A stretch of 64,000 bases of DNA from Streptomyces monashensis (GCF_001866665.1 NZ_MLYO01000063.1:1-64000), one strand, 5' to 3'; shown: positions 16,420-25,538, numbered from the stretch's first letter. Notes: generated by a model not told the origin, from the letters alone. Made by a program: numbers and translations.

Positions 16420-17396
16420 GCGTCGACCTCGGCCAGGCAGCGCGCCCGCCGCTCCTCGTCGTCCTCCAGGAAGGAGGCGAGGAAGGAGTTGCGGGCCAGT
16501 TCGCGCAGCCGGTCCTCGGTCAGGCCGAGGGTGTGGTGCACGGCCGCGAAGTTGTCGCCCGCGTAGCCGCCGAAGTAGGCCGGGTCGTCGGAGTTGACCG
16601 TGCACACGAGGCCGGCGTCGAGCATGGCCGGCAGCGGGTGGTCGGCGAGCGTGTCGACCGTCCGCAGCCGGACGTTGGACAGCGGGCACAGGGTCAGCGG
16701 GATCCGCTCCCGGACCAGCCGCTCGACCAGCGCCGGGTCCTCCATGCAGCGCAGCCCGTGGTCGACGCGTTCGACGCCGAGCGCGTCCAGGGCCTCGGTG
16801 ATGTACGCCGGCGGCCCCTCCTCACCGGCGTGCGCCACGCGCCGCAGCCCGAGCGCGGCGGCGGCCTCGTACACCTCGCGGAACTTCACCGGCGGATGCC
16901 CGACCTCGGCGGAGTCGAGCCCGACACCGGTGATCCGGTCCAGGTACGGCCGCGCCGCGTCGAGCGTCCGCAGGGCCGACTCGGCGGACTCGTCACGCAG
17001 GAAGCAGAGGATGAGCCGGGTGGAGATCCCGTGGTTCTCCTCGCTGCTGCCGAGCGCCCGCCACAGCCCCTCCACGACGGTGCCCATGGACACGCCCCGG
17101 GCGAGGTGGGCCTGCGGGTCGAAGAAGATCTCCGCGTGCCGGACGCCCTGCGCGGCGGCGCGGGCGAGGTAGGCGTTCGCCAGGTCCGCGAAGTCCTGTT
17201 CGGTGCGCAGGACGGCCATCAGCTCGTAGTACAGGTTCAGGAAGGACTGGAGGTCCTCGAAGTCGTACGCCTTGCGCAGCTCGTCGGTGTCCGCGTACGG
17301 CAGGGTCACGCCATTGCGGGCGGCCAGCTCGAACGCCAGCTCCGGCTCCAGGGTGCCTTCGATGTGGAGGTGCAGTTCTGCTTTCGGGAGGGGCAT
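16389..17396 (-). CDS. Adenine/adenosine deaminase family enzyme
   Basis: 335 residues of the metal-dependent ADA fold: HLHIEG (two metal His), HAGEE (His and catalytic Glu), VDHG, and NSDDPAYFGG (metal Asp). The segment GLDSAEVGHPP differs from true adenosine deaminases and is the one I remember from bacterial adenine deaminases such as P. aeruginosa PA0148. Adenine to hypoxanthine is therefore more likely than adenosine deamination. It is 36 bases downstream of RNase Z in the HIT-rnz-deaminase run. Substrate assignment is inference. Confidence 0.88.
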   Translation of the reverse strand: MPLPKAELHLHIEGTLEPELAFELAARNGVTLPYADTDELRKAYDFEDLQSFLNLYYELMAVLRTEQDFADLANAYLARAAAQGVRHAEIFFDPQAHLARGVSMGTVVEGLWRALGSSEENHGISTRLILCFLRDESAESALRTLDAARPYLDRITGVGLDSAEVGHPPVKFREVYEAAAALGLRRVAHAGEEGPPAYITEALDALGVERVDHGLRCMEDPALVERLVRERIPLTLCPLSNVRLRTVDTLADHPLPAMLDAGLVCTVNSDDPAYFGGYAGDNFAAVHHTLGLTEDRLRELARNSFLASFLEDDEERRARCLAEVDAYEFAGDAVS

Positions 17397-17432
17397 CGAC
17401 GTATCGTACGGGGGCTCTACCGCTGTTTCGCG

Positions 17433-18338
17433 TCAGCGCCGCTTCGGCACCGGCACGCGCAGCAGATCGTGCGCCACGGTCAGTTCGCCCTCGAAACCGG
17501 CGGCCCGCGCCTGCCGCTCGAACTCCTCCGGCTCGGCGTAGCGCTGGCTGAAGTGGGTCAGGACGAGGTGCCGCACGCCCGCGTCCCGGGCGACGGCGGC
17601 GGCCTGCCCGGCGGTCAGGTGACCGTGTTCCACGGCGAGTGCGGCGTCCTCGTCCAGGAAGGTCGACTCGATCACGAGCAGGTCGCAGCCCTCCGCGAGC
17701 GCGTGCACGCCGTCGCAGAGCCGGGTGTCCATGACGAAGGCGAACCGCTGTCCGCGCCGTACCTCGCTGACGTCCTCCAGCCTGACGTCCCCGATCCGCC
17801 CCTCGCGCTGCAGCCGGCCGACGTCCGGCCCCTTGACGCCGTGCATGGCGAGCCGGTCGGGCAGCATCCGGCGGCCGTCGGGCTCGATGAGGCGGTAGCC
17901 GTAGGACTCGACCGGGTGGGACAGTCTGCGGGCCTCCAGGGTGTACGACGAGGTCACCGCGAGGATGCCGTCGGCGGCGACGGGCGCCTCGGTGATGCCG
18001 ACCGTCTCCCGGTAGGCCGTCGCGTACCGCAGCCGGTCGAAGAAGCGCTGGCCGGAGCGCGGGTAGTGCGCGGTGACCTCGTGCGGCACCTGGTCGAGGT
18101 TGATCCGCTGGATCACGCCGGCGAGGCCGAGGCAGTGGTCGCCGTGGAAGTGTGTGACGCAGACGCGGTTCAGGTCGTGGGCGGCGACCCCGGCGCGCAC
18201 CATCTGGCGCTGTGTGCCCTCGCCGGGGTCGAACAGGATGCCCGTGCCGTCCCAGCGCAGCAGGTAGCCGTTGTGGTTGCGGTGCCGGGTCGGGACCTGG
18301 CTGGCGGTGCCGAGGACCACCAGTTCACGTACGGACAC
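17433..18338 (-). CDS. rnz: Ribonuclease Z
   Basis: 301 residues. Metallo-beta-lactamase-fold endonuclease that trims tRNA 3' ends. Complete THFHGDHCLG motif, plus MDTR, LVIESTF and LTHFSQRY of the tRNase Z family. It lies six bases downstream of the HIT gene. The window's tRNA genes lack an encoded CCA at least in the two Ala copies, consistent with a need for this enzyme. Confidence 0.95.
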   Translation of the reverse strand: MSVRELVVLGTASQVPTRHRNHNGYLLRWDGTGILFDPGEGTQRQMVRAGVAAHDLNRVCVTHFHGDHCLGLAGVIQRINLDQVPHEVTAHYPRSGQRFFDRLRYATAYRETVGITEAPVAADGILAVTSSYTLEARRLSHPVESYGYRLIEPDGRRMLPDRLAMHGVKGPDVGRLQREGRIGDVRLEDVSEVRRGQRFAFVMDTRLCDGVHALAEGCDLLVIESTFLDEDAALAVEHGHLTAGQAAAVARDAGVRHLVLTHFSQRYAEPEEFERQARAAGFEGELTVAHDLLRVPVPKRR

Positions 18339-18344
18339 GATGAG

Positions 18345-18698
18345 TTACCCGGGGGGCCATTCCAGGCCGCGGCCGCCGAGGACGTGGGCGTGGGCGTGGA
18401 AGACGGTCTGGCCGGCGCCGGAGCCGGTGTTGAAGACGGTGCGGTAGCTCTCCAGCTTTTCCTCCTCGGCGACCTCGCCGATGGTGCGGAGGACGTCGGC
18501 CGCGCTCCGCGGGTCGCCCGCGCCGAGCGACGCCGCGTCCGGGTAGTGGACCTTGGGGATCACCAGGATGTGGGTCGGCGCCTGGGGGTTTATGTCCCGG
18601 AAGGCGACGGTGGTGTCCGTCTCGCGGACGATCGTCGCCGGGACGTGTCCCGCGACGATCTTGCAGAACAGGCAGTCGTCCTGCGGTTCGCCGGCCAT
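18345..18698 (-). CDS. HIT-family nucleotide hydrolase (histidine triad)
   Basis: 117 residues from ATG 18698 (MAGEPQDD). Purine phosphoramidase-type HIT protein: the zinc-like N-terminal CLFCKI and the triad HAHAHVLGG are intact, and HILVIPK is typical. First gene of the HIT-rnz-deaminase run. In most actinobacteria a HIT gene lies near phoH, so the location is conserved in spirit. Confidence 0.94.
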   Translation of the reverse strand: MAGEPQDDCLFCKIVAGHVPATIVRETDTTVAFRDINPQAPTHILVIPKVHYPDAASLGAGDPRSAADVLRTIGEVAEEEKLESYRTVFNTGSGAGQTVFHAHAHVLGGRGLEWPPG

Positions 18699-18754
18699 AC
18701 GCGTGCGCTCGCTTTCGCCAGTGATCGATACGGGGGCCAATCGTAGTCGTTCGG

Positions 18755-18800
18755 GTGCGGCCCGGTGGGGGCCGTTCGCGCCCCCGCGGCGGAGCCGCAC
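18755..18800 (-). terminator. Nested GC hairpin downstream of the tricorn-like gene
   Basis: An outer stem GTGCGGC (18755-18761) / GCCGCAC (18794-18800) and an inner stem GGGGGC (18767-18772) / GCCCCC (18780-18785) lie in the 122-base gap between the tricorn-like gene and HIT. No T-run follows, which is common for Streptomyces terminators. Confidence 0.45.
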
Positions 18801-18820
18801 ATCGATACGGCCCCGCGCCC

Positions 18821-21800
18821 CTAAGTCGGCAGCCCCGGGGGCGTCTTCGCGGGTGCCGCTTCCAAGGCCTCGAGCGCCAGCCCGATCGCCGCGTCGAGCT
18901 GCGCGTCCGTGCCCGATGCCCAGTCCTGGGGACGCTGGACGACCTCCACGTCCGGGTCCACGCCGTGGTTCTCCACGTCCCAGCCCAGGCCCTCCAGCCA
19001 GATCGCGTACTTCGGCTGGGTGACCAGGGTGCCGTCGAGCAGGTGGTAGCGGCTGTCGATGCCGATGACGCCGCCCCAGGTGCGGGTGCCGACGACCGGG
19101 CCGATGCCGAGGGCCCTGATCGCCCCGTTGACGATGTCGCCGTCGGAGCCGGAGAACTCGTTGGCGACGGCGACGACCGGACCGCGCGGGGCGTCGACGG
19201 GGTAGCTGGTGGGGCGCATGCCGCGCGGGACGTCCCAGCCGATGACGCGGCGGGCGAGTTTCTCGACCACGAGCTGGGAGGTGTGGCCGCCGCGGTTCTC
19301 GCGGACGTCGACCACCAGGCCCTCACGGGCGACCTCGACACGCAGGTCGCGGTGGATCTGGGCCCAGCCGGGGGCCTGCATGTCGGGGACGTGGAGGTAG
19401 CCGAGGCGGCCGGCGGAGGCCGCGTGGACGTGGGCGCGGCGGCCGGTGACCCAGGCGTGGTAGCGCAGGGGTTCCTCGTCGGCGAGGGGGACGACGACCG
19501 TGTGCCGGGGTTCGCCGCCGCCCGCCGGGGAGACGGTCAGCTCGACCGGGCGGCCCGCCGTGCCGACGAGGAGCGGGCCCGGTCCCGTCACCGGGTCGAC
19601 CGGGTGGCCGGCGACCGCGATGATCGCGTCGCCGGGGCGGACCGCGACGCCGGGCGCGGCGAGCGGGGAGCGGGCGTCCGGGTCGGAGGTCTCCGACGGC
19701 AGGATGCGGTCGATGCGCCAACTGCCGTCCTCGTGGCGGGAGATGTCGGCGCCGAGCAGTCCGTGCCGGGCGCCGCCGCGGCCGCCGGCGGGGATGACGT
19801 AGGCGTGCGAGGTGCCGAGTTCGCCCTGCACCTCCCAGAGCAGGTCGGTCAGGTCGCTGTGGGTGGCGAGGCGGGCCAGCAGGGGGCGGTAGCGGGAGAG
19901 GACGGCCGTCCAGTCGGTGCCGCCCAGGTCGGGGCGCCAGAAGTGGTCGCGCATGAGGCGGCCGGTCTCGTCGTACATCTGGCGCCACTCGGCGACCGGG
20001 TCGAGGGTCTGCCGGACCCGGGCGAGGTCGACGGTGACGCTGGTGTCGCCGTCGTCGTCGGTGCCGGTGCGGCGGTCGCCCGGCACGACGCGCAGCCGCT
20101 CGTCGCTCCACAGCAGGACGCGTTTGCCGTCGCCGCTGACCTCGAAGTGGTCGGCGTCGGAGGCCAGTTGCTCCAGGCGCCGCTGGGCGAGGTCGTAGCG
20201 CTCCAGCTCGGTGTGCGGGTCGGGGTCCTCCGGGTGGGCGCGGGCGGAGCCGAGGACACCGTGCACGGGGTGGCGCAGCCACAGGACGCCGTCCTTGGCC
20301 GCGCGGAGGGTGGAGTAGCGCCCCGCCTCCACCGGGAAGGGCACGATGCGGTCGGCGAGGCCCTCCAGGTCGATGCGGGTGGCGGGGGTGCCCTCGCTGT
20401 CCGGGGTCTCGTCCTTGTCCGGGGTCTCGAAGGGGCGGCCGTGCCGCTGCGGGCCGAAGGGCGAGGGCGTGGTGGCCGCCAGGGTGATCAGGTGCGGGCG
20501 GGCGCCGACGACGAAGGCGAGGTCGAAGACGTGCTCGTCGTAGACCGGGTCGAAGGCGCGATTGGACAGGAACGCCAGGTGCTTGCCGTCGAGGGTGAAG
20601 GCGGGGGCGTAGTCCATGAAGCGCAGCGGGGTCGCCTCGGTGACCGAGAGGTCGGTGGTGTGGGCGAGGCGCAGCTGGGAGAGCGGGCGGGGGCCGGGGT
20701 GGGCCCAGGCGAGCCAGGCGGAGTCGGGTGAGAAGGCGAGGCCGCTGACCTCGCCGTCGTCGCTGTGGTCGACCTCGCGGACCTCGCCGGTCTCGCGCTC
20801 GACGAGCAGCAGCCGTCCGTCGTGCGCGGCGACGGCGGCACGGCTGCCGTCGGGGGCCATGGCCAGCTCCAGGACCCGGCCGAGCTGTCCGGCGGCGAGG
20901 CGGCGCGGGGTGGCGCCGGGCACGTTGCCGGTGGCGGGGGCGAACTCCAGGGCGTCGTCGCCCTCGGCGTCCGTCACCCAGACCACCCACTCCTCGCCGT
21001 CGGCGCGGAAGGTGCGGGGCAGCCGGGCGCGCACGCCGGGGGTGGCGGCGAGGGCGCGGGCGGGGCCGGAGCGGTGGGTGACCCAGTGGATCCCGCCGCG
21101 CACGCAGACGGCGCTGCCGCGCGCGGTGTGGTCGGGCGACGCCGCCCCGAACCAGCGGGCGGCGTCCACCGGGCGGGGGCGCAGGTCGACGCGGGGCCCG
21201 CCGAGGCGGACGTCCAGCCGGCGCGGCTCGGCGCCCTCCAGGTCGTCCAGGAGCCAGAGTTCACCGCCCGAGACGTAGACGACGCGGGTGCCGTCGCCGG
21301 CGGCGTGGCGGGCGTAGAAGCCCCCGACCGGGGTGTGGCGGCGCAGGTCGGAGCCGTCGGCGAGGGAGGAGTACAGGGCGCCGGTGCCCTCGTGGTCGGA
21401 GAGGAAGGCGAGCCGGTCGCCGGCCCAGACCGGGCACTCCAGGTTCCCGTCGAGCTCGGCATGCAGCCGGACGAACTCCCCGTTCCCCTCCCGGTCGATC
21501 CACAACCTGCCCGCCGTGCCGCCCCGGTAGCGCTTCCAGTACGCCGCCTCGCGGCCCATCTGCGCGGACAGCAGCACGGTGGCCGGGCCGGGCGCCACGT
21601 CGCCGACCGGGCCGTACGGCAGGGTCTCGGCGGGGCCGCCGTCCAGCGGGACGGCGTGCGCCCAGCTCTGGCGGAAGCTGGGGCGGCCCTGCGCGCTGAG
21701 CGCGAGGACCCGCCCGTCGGGGGTCCAGCCGCGCACCTCGGTACGGCGGTTGCCCCAGTACGTCAGCCGCTCGGCGGGGCCGCCGTCGACGGGGGCGACA

Positions 21801-22063
21801 TGCACCTCGGGTGCGCCGTCCCGGGTGGAGGTCCAGGCGAGACGGCGTCCGTCCGGGGATATCCGGGGGTGGGTCACGGGCCGGTTGTCGGCGCTGACCC
21901 GCCAGGCGCGACCGCCGTCGACGGGGGCGAGCCATACGTCGTCCTCGGCGACGAAGGTCACCAAGTCGCCGTGCACATGGGGGAATCGGAGATAGCCGTC
22001 GGACGCCGAGGTTCCCGTCGTTCCCGTCGTTCCGGTCGTTCCCGTCGAAGCACCCTGAGTCAC
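18821..22063 (-). CDS. Tricorn-type S41 serine peptidase
   Basis: 1080 residues, the size of the tricorn protease. N-terminal beta-propeller repeats (WD40/TolB-like, for example HPRISPDGRRLAWTS) span roughly the first 650 residues, then the C1 helical domain, a PDZ-like domain (GVAVRPGDAIIAVAGHPV) and the S41 catalytic core. Catalytic His is in GTSHAYV and the nucleophile Ser in NEFSGSDGD. Tricorn hexamers degrade peptides released by the proteasome, which streptomycetes possess. The N-terminus has a Thr-Gly-Thr tripeptide repeat encoded by a 9-bp tandem repeat. No signal peptide, so cytosolic. Confidence 0.92.
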   Translation of the reverse strand: MTQGASTGTTGTTGTTGTSASDGYLRFPHVHGDLVTFVAEDDVWLAPVDGGRAWRVSADNRPVTHPRISPDGRRLAWTSTRDGAPEVHVAPVDGGPAERLTYWGNRRTEVRGWTPDGRVLALSAQGRPSFRQSWAHAVPLDGGPAETLPYGPVGDVAPGPATVLLSAQMGREAAYWKRYRGGTAGRLWIDREGNGEFVRLHAELDGNLECPVWAGDRLAFLSDHEGTGALYSSLADGSDLRRHTPVGGFYARHAAGDGTRVVYVSGGELWLLDDLEGAEPRRLDVRLGGPRVDLRPRPVDAARWFGAASPDHTARGSAVCVRGGIHWVTHRSGPARALAATPGVRARLPRTFRADGEEWVVWVTDAEGDDALEFAPATGNVPGATPRRLAAGQLGRVLELAMAPDGSRAAVAAHDGRLLLVERETGEVREVDHSDDGEVSGLAFSPDSAWLAWAHPGPRPLSQLRLAHTTDLSVTEATPLRFMDYAPAFTLDGKHLAFLSNRAFDPVYDEHVFDLAFVVGARPHLITLAATTPSPFGPQRHGRPFETPDKDETPDSEGTPATRIDLEGLADRIVPFPVEAGRYSTLRAAKDGVLWLRHPVHGVLGSARAHPEDPDPHTELERYDLAQRRLEQLASDADHFEVSGDGKRVLLWSDERLRVVPGDRRTGTDDDGDTSVTVDLARVRQTLDPVAEWRQMYDETGRLMRDHFWRPDLGGTDWTAVLSRYRPLLARLATHSDLTDLLWEVQGELGTSHAYVIPAGGRGGARHGLLGADISRHEDGSWRIDRILPSETSDPDARSPLAAPGVAVRPGDAIIAVAGHPVDPVTGPGPLLVGTAGRPVELTVSPAGGGEPRHTVVVPLADEEPLRYHAWVTGRRAHVHAASAGRLGYLHVPDMQAPGWAQIHRDLRVEVAREGLVVDVRENRGGHTSQLVVEKLARRVIGWDVPRGMRPTSYPVDAPRGPVVAVANEFSGSDGDIVNGAIRALGIGPVVGTRTWGGVIGIDSRYHLLDGTLVTQPKYAIWLEGLGWDVENHGVDPDVEVVQRPQDWASGTDAQLDAAIGLALEALEAAPAKTPPGLPT
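22011..22046 (-). repeat. 9-bp tandem repeat (x4) in the tricorn-like gene start
   Basis: Four units of gttcccgtc (third unit gttccggtc) at 22011-22046, in frame, coding for Thr-Gly-Thr repeats at residues ~6-18. Being a multiple of three it could vary in copy number without breaking the gene. Confidence 0.85.
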
Positions 22064-22108
22064 CCCGTCACTGTACGCAGCGACCGGCGTGCCCCGCCCG
22101 GGTTTCGA

Positions 22109-22660
22109 TCACTTGCCCCGGACGGGCCAGCAGGTCGGATCGCCCTTGCACCACAGGGTGCGGGTGACGGTGACCGTGACGGTGGGCTGCCCGCCGCCGG
22201 GGTGGTACGTGGGCGGCTCGTACGTCGGTCCGGGCGTGGCGGAGCAGTCGCCGAGCCCGCTGACGTGGAACACCTGCCGGCCCCCGACCCTGGCGGTCAG
22301 GCTGCCGCGCACACACGCCCCGCCGACGGCCTCGGTGACCCTCCCGGTGACGGTGATCTTCTTCCCGCTCCTGGTCTCGCCCTGGCACTCGACGGAGACG
22401 ACGGTGGTCTCGGTCGGCGAGGGCGTGCCCGCCTTCCCGTTGTCGCCGTGGTTCCCGGTGCAGTTGAGCCAACTGACGTCCACATGCTGCTGTTTCAGCC
22501 TGGCCGTGGCGGTCGTGCCGGTGGTGTAGGCGGCGGAGGAGGAGTTGAGACCGGTCGGCTGACAGCCCACCAGCGCCCCGCCGGCCACGACGACGACCCC
22601 CACCGCACCCGCGACCCGCACCCCGCGCGCCCCGCACCCGATCCGCCCGAAAGCCCCCAT
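22109..22660 (-). CDS. Secreted lipoprotein, unknown function
   Basis: 183 residues from ATG 22660. Type II signal peptide with hydrophobic VAGAVGVVVVAGG and lipobox ALVGC, so the Cys near residue 31 should be lipidated and the protein held on the outer face of the membrane. The mature part is Thr/Ser/Gly-rich with several cysteines and a Pro-rich stretch near the C-terminus. No family recognised. It lies 45 bases downstream of the tricorn-like gene's start on the other side and shares its strand. Confidence 0.75.
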   Translation of the reverse strand: MGAFGRIGCGARGVRVAGAVGVVVVAGGALVGCQPTGLNSSSAAYTTGTTATARLKQQHVDVSWLNCTGNHGDNGKAGTPSPTETTVVSVECQGETRSGKKITVTGRVTEAVGGACVRGSLTARVGGRQVFHVSGLGDCSATPGPTYEPPTYHPGGGQPTVTVTVTRTLWCKGDPTCWPVRGK

Positions 22661-22776
22661 GCAGGGCAGACTGCCACCGCCCCGCCCCGGGGGGAAGGCG
22701 GCATACGGCCACTCACCCGTTCGGAGTGCCGGGCCTTCCCGTCCGGTGCGGCACACGGCGGACGTAGTGTGGCCGG

Positions 22777-23151
22777 GTGCGCGGTGAACGCAGGCTCAGG
22801 CGGCTCGTGCTGCCGGACGGAACGGTGTGGGGGTGGACGGTCCGGCACCGGCACCGGGACGGCGGCCCCTGCCAGGAGGTGCTGACGCTGTACCTGGACG
22901 GGACGCCGGTCCGGATCGTGTTCCCGGGCACGGGTGGCGCCTACGGGCACTACGGTCTCGTCTCCGACCGCCGCGGGAACGCCGTCAATCTGCACGAGCC
23001 CGGCGTCGTACGGGCGTTCGTGGACGCGGTGCGGCGCCGGGGAGCCTCGGGCGGTGAGGTGGACGGGTGGGCGCTGCTGCCCGGCGTCGTCGTCAGCCTC
23101 GCAGCAGCAGCCACTCCTGAAGCTCCACCAGGTTGCCCTCCGGGTCCTTGA
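22777..23151 (+). CDS. Conserved hypothetical protein
   Basis: About 124 residues from GTG 22777. Starts with a basic RGERRLRRLVLPDGTVWGWTVRHRH segment in which LPDGTVW and RHRHRDGG look like a small actinobacterial beta-protein family; no enzymatic motif. The last 59 bases are antisense to the VOC gene, and the low-complexity Ala/Pro C-terminus suggests the conserved part ends near residue 100. Confidence 0.65.
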   Translation: MRGERRLRRLVLPDGTVWGWTVRHRHRDGGPCQEVLTLYLDGTPVRIVFPGTGGAYGHYGLVSDRRGNAVNLHEPGVVRAFVDAVRRRGASGGEVDGWALLPGVVVSLAAAATPEAPPGCPPGP

Positions 23152-23485
23152 GGTGGGCCACGCGCATGCGGTCGGTCATGGGGGCCGGGCCGTGCAGGAC
23201 GGTGGCGCCGCGGGCGGTGATCTGCGCGCAGTAGGCGTCGAGGTCGTCCACGCGCAGCACCACCAGGGAGCGGTGGCCGTTGACGGTGTCGCTCAGCTCG
23301 TCCAGGATCTCGGCCATCATCGCCCGGTCCTGGAGGGCGATGCCGGCGGAACCGGTGTGCGGGCTGAACTTCTCGTACGGGCCCTCGGTCGCGCCGGACT
23401 GCGGCTTCAGGCCGAGGACGTCGGCGTAGAAGTGGTAGCAGGCGGCGAAGTCGGTGACCAGGAGCCGGACTTGGGCGAGTTCCAC
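23093..23485 (-). CDS. VOC/glyoxalase-fold protein
   Basis: 130 residues from GTG 23485 (GGGGGA upstream). Two beta-alpha-beta-beta-beta modules: VRLLVTDFAACYHFYADVLGL and the closing LKDPEGNLVELQEWL. Metal-binding positions (Glu at the end of the second module) look kept. Substrate unknown; relatives include glyoxalases, dioxygenases and fosfomycin/bleomycin resistance proteins. It is 19 bases downstream of rsmE on the same strand. Confidence 0.88.
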   Translation of the reverse strand: MELAQVRLLVTDFAACYHFYADVLGLKPQSGATEGPYEKFSPHTGSAGIALQDRAMMAEILDELSDTVNGHRSLVVLRVDDLDAYCAQITARGATVLHGPAPMTDRMRVAHLKDPEGNLVELQEWLLLRG

Positions 23486-23504
23486 GGTGTCCCCCAGGTG
23501 GGTG

Positions 23505-24242
23505 TCAGGACCAGCGCCCGGTGCGGCCCAGCAGCAGGGCCGCGGCGGCGGTGCCGGCGGTGGACGTGCGCAGGACGGTGGGCCCGAGGACGTACGGCCG
23601 CGCACCGGCCTGCGCGAAGAGCGCCAACTCCTCGGGGGAGACGCCTCCTTCGGGGCCGACGACCAGCACGATCTCGCCCTCGGCGGGGAGTTCGGCGGTG
23701 GCGAGGCGTTCCTCGCCGCTCTCGTGGAGGACGGCGGCGAAGTCCGCCGTGGCCACGAGCGCGCCCACCTGCTTGGTGGTCGCCGCGTCCGCGACCTCCG
23801 GGAAGCGGACCCGGCGGGACTGCTTGCCGGACTCGCGTGCGGTCGCCCGCCACTTGCCGAGCGCCTTCAGGCCGCGCTCGCCCTTCCACTGGGTGATGCA
23901 GCGCGACGCCTGCCAGGGCACGATCGCGTCGACGCCGACCTCGGTCATCGTCTCCACGGCGACCTCGCCCCGGTCGCCCTTGGGCAGGGCCTGGACGACG
24001 GTGATGCGCGGGGCGGCCGGCGGCTCCTCGTGGACCGACGCCACGTCCACCACGAGCCGGTCCTTGCCCTCGGCCGCCGTGACGACGCCCTCGGCCCAGC
24101 GGCCGAGCCCGTCGGTGAGGACCACGTCCTCGCCGGGCCGCAGCCGCTTCACGGAGACGGCGTGCCGCCCCTCGGGTCCGTCGAGCACGAACTCCGGCCC
24201 GGCGAGGTCGAGTCGGTCCACCACGAAGACGGGTGCGGTCAT
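23505..24242 (-). CDS. rsmE: 16S rRNA m3U1498 methyltransferase RsmE
   Basis: 245 residues. N-terminal PUA-like domain (RHAVSVKRLRPGEDVVLTDG) and a C-terminal SPOUT knot with VVGPEGGVSPEE and LRTSTAG, the SAM-binding trefoil marks. The ATG overlaps the stop of the upstream oxygenase gene (24239-24242). Conserved next to dnaJ/hrcA in actinobacteria. Confidence 0.96.
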   Translation of the reverse strand: MTAPVFVVDRLDLAGPEFVLDGPEGRHAVSVKRLRPGEDVVLTDGLGRWAEGVVTAAEGKDRLVVDVASVHEEPPAAPRITVVQALPKGDRGEVAVETMTEVGVDAIVPWQASRCITQWKGERGLKALGKWRATARESGKQSRRVRFPEVADAATTKQVGALVATADFAAVLHESGEERLATAELPAEGEIVLVVGPEGGVSPEELALFAQAGARPYVLGPTVLRTSTAGTAAAALLLGRTGRWS

Positions 24243-25315
24243 CGCGCGTCACCTCCGGCCGACAACGCTGTCCGGGCGGCGGCGAGTTCGGCCGCCAGCA
24301 CCTCCACCAGCTCTCCGGCGGGCAGCTCCCGGGCGAGCCGGTGGCCCTGGCCCGCGAACAGCGACATGCCCTGCGCGTCCCCGGCCCTGGCGGCGGCCTT
24401 GCGCAGCGGCGAGGTCAGATGGTTGACCTCGGGGTAGGCGGCGGGGGCGTACGGGCCGTGCTCGCGCACGAAGCGGTTGACCAGTACGCGCGCCGGGCGG
24501 CCCGAGAACGCGCGGGTCAGCTCGGTGCGCGCGTACAGGGGGTTGGTCAGCGCCTGCTTGTGCAGGGCGTGGGCGCCGGACTCGGGGGTGGCGAGGAACG
24601 CGGTGCCCAGCTGGGCCGCGCTCGCGCCCGCCGCGAGGACGGCGGCGATCTGACCGCCCCGCATGATGCCGCCGGCGGCGACGACCGGCAGGCTCACGGC
24701 CTCCCGGATCTGCGCGACCAGCGACAGCAGTCCGATGCCGGAGCCGTCGTTCTCGGGCAGGTCCCGGTGCGTGCCCTGATGACCGCCGGCCTCCACGCCC
24801 TGCGCGATCACCGCGTCCGCCCCGGCCCGCTCGACCGCGCGCGCCTCCTCGGCGGTGGTGGCGGTGACCAGGGTGAGGGTGCCGGCCCGGCGCAGCCGGT
24901 CGAGCACGTCCCGGCCGGGCACGCCGAAGTGGAAGGAGACCACCGGCACCGGGTTGTCGAGGAGTACGGCGAGCTTGGCGTCGTAGCCGTCGTCCCGGCC
25001 GCTGTCGGGGTCGCCCAGCTCGGTCTCGTACCAGGCTGCCTCGCCGGCCAGCTGATGCGCGTAGACCTCTACGGCGCCCGACTCGGACAGCTCGGGCTGC
25101 GGCACGAACACGTTCACGCCGAAGGGACGGCTCGTGAGTCCCCGCAGCTGTTTGATCTCCTGGTACATCCCGTCGGCGGTCTTGTAACCGGCGGCGAGGA
25201 ACCCGAGGCCACCGGCCTCGGAGACGGCGGCGACGAGCTGCGGGACGGAGACGCCGCCCGCCATGGGGGCCTGCACGATCGGGTGGGGGAAGAGATCGGT
25301 CAGTGCGGAGGACAT
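24239..25315 (-). CDS. Nitronate monooxygenase-like FMN enzyme
   Basis: 358 residues. TIM-barrel FMN oxygenase of the NMO/2-nitropropane dioxygenase group: QAPMAGGVS at the N-terminus, catalytic-type His in EAGGHQGTH, phosphate-binding VVAAGGIMRGG and QLGTAFLATPES. Likely oxidises toxic nitronates. Inserted between dnaJ2 and rsmE, which are usually adjacent, and translationally coupled to rsmE. Confidence 0.92.
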   Translation of the reverse strand: MSSALTDLFPHPIVQAPMAGGVSVPQLVAAVSEAGGLGFLAAGYKTADGMYQEIKQLRGLTSRPFGVNVFVPQPELSESGAVEVYAHQLAGEAAWYETELGDPDSGRDDGYDAKLAVLLDNPVPVVSFHFGVPGRDVLDRLRRAGTLTLVTATTAEEARAVERAGADAVIAQGVEAGGHQGTHRDLPENDGSGIGLLSLVAQIREAVSLPVVAAGGIMRGGQIAAVLAAGASAAQLGTAFLATPESGAHALHKQALTNPLYARTELTRAFSGRPARVLVNRFVREHGPYAPAAYPEVNHLTSPLRKAAARAGDAQGMSLFAGQGHRLARELPAGELVEVLAAELAAARTALSAGGDAR

Positions 25316-25426
25316 GACCGCATGTTGTCACGTCCTTCGAACAAGTCCGAATCCGGGCTTCCCACGGCATAGGACAGGGGCATACGGGCCCTCCGAGCGC
25401 CCCGCACGCCCCTGATCCAGCAGGTC

Positions 25427-25480
25427 TCAGCGACCGTTGAACGCGTCCTTCAACCGGCTGAACAGACCCTGCTGCCCCGG
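25427..25480 (-). pseudogene. Duplicate, diverged dnaJ2 3' end
   Basis: The 54 bases upstream of and including TGA 25427-25429 encode PGQQGLFSRLKDAFNGR-stop, identical in protein to the true DnaJ2 C-terminus ending at 25539, with 46 of 54 bases equal. All eight differences are synonymous, including Ser AGC here versus TCG in dnaJ2. The fragment is in a different frame from dnaJ2 and lies 112 bases downstream of it; a 9-bp repeat CAGCTCGCG is found at 25530-25538 and 25635-25643. The rest of the gap (25316-25426, 25481-25538) shows nothing else. Confidence 0.85.
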
Positions 25481-25538
25481 CCGACTGTGCCCGCCCGGAG
25501 GCCACCCCCCGGACCCCCGGCCCACCCGGCAGCTCGCG

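Noticed and set aside
14041..16689. Upstream part of a 1319-codon open frame running into glucarate dehydratase
   Set aside because: Only the last 436 codons are real; the rest is antisense to the MFS gene or out of frame within ketodeoxyglucarate dehydratase and the adenine deaminase-like gene.
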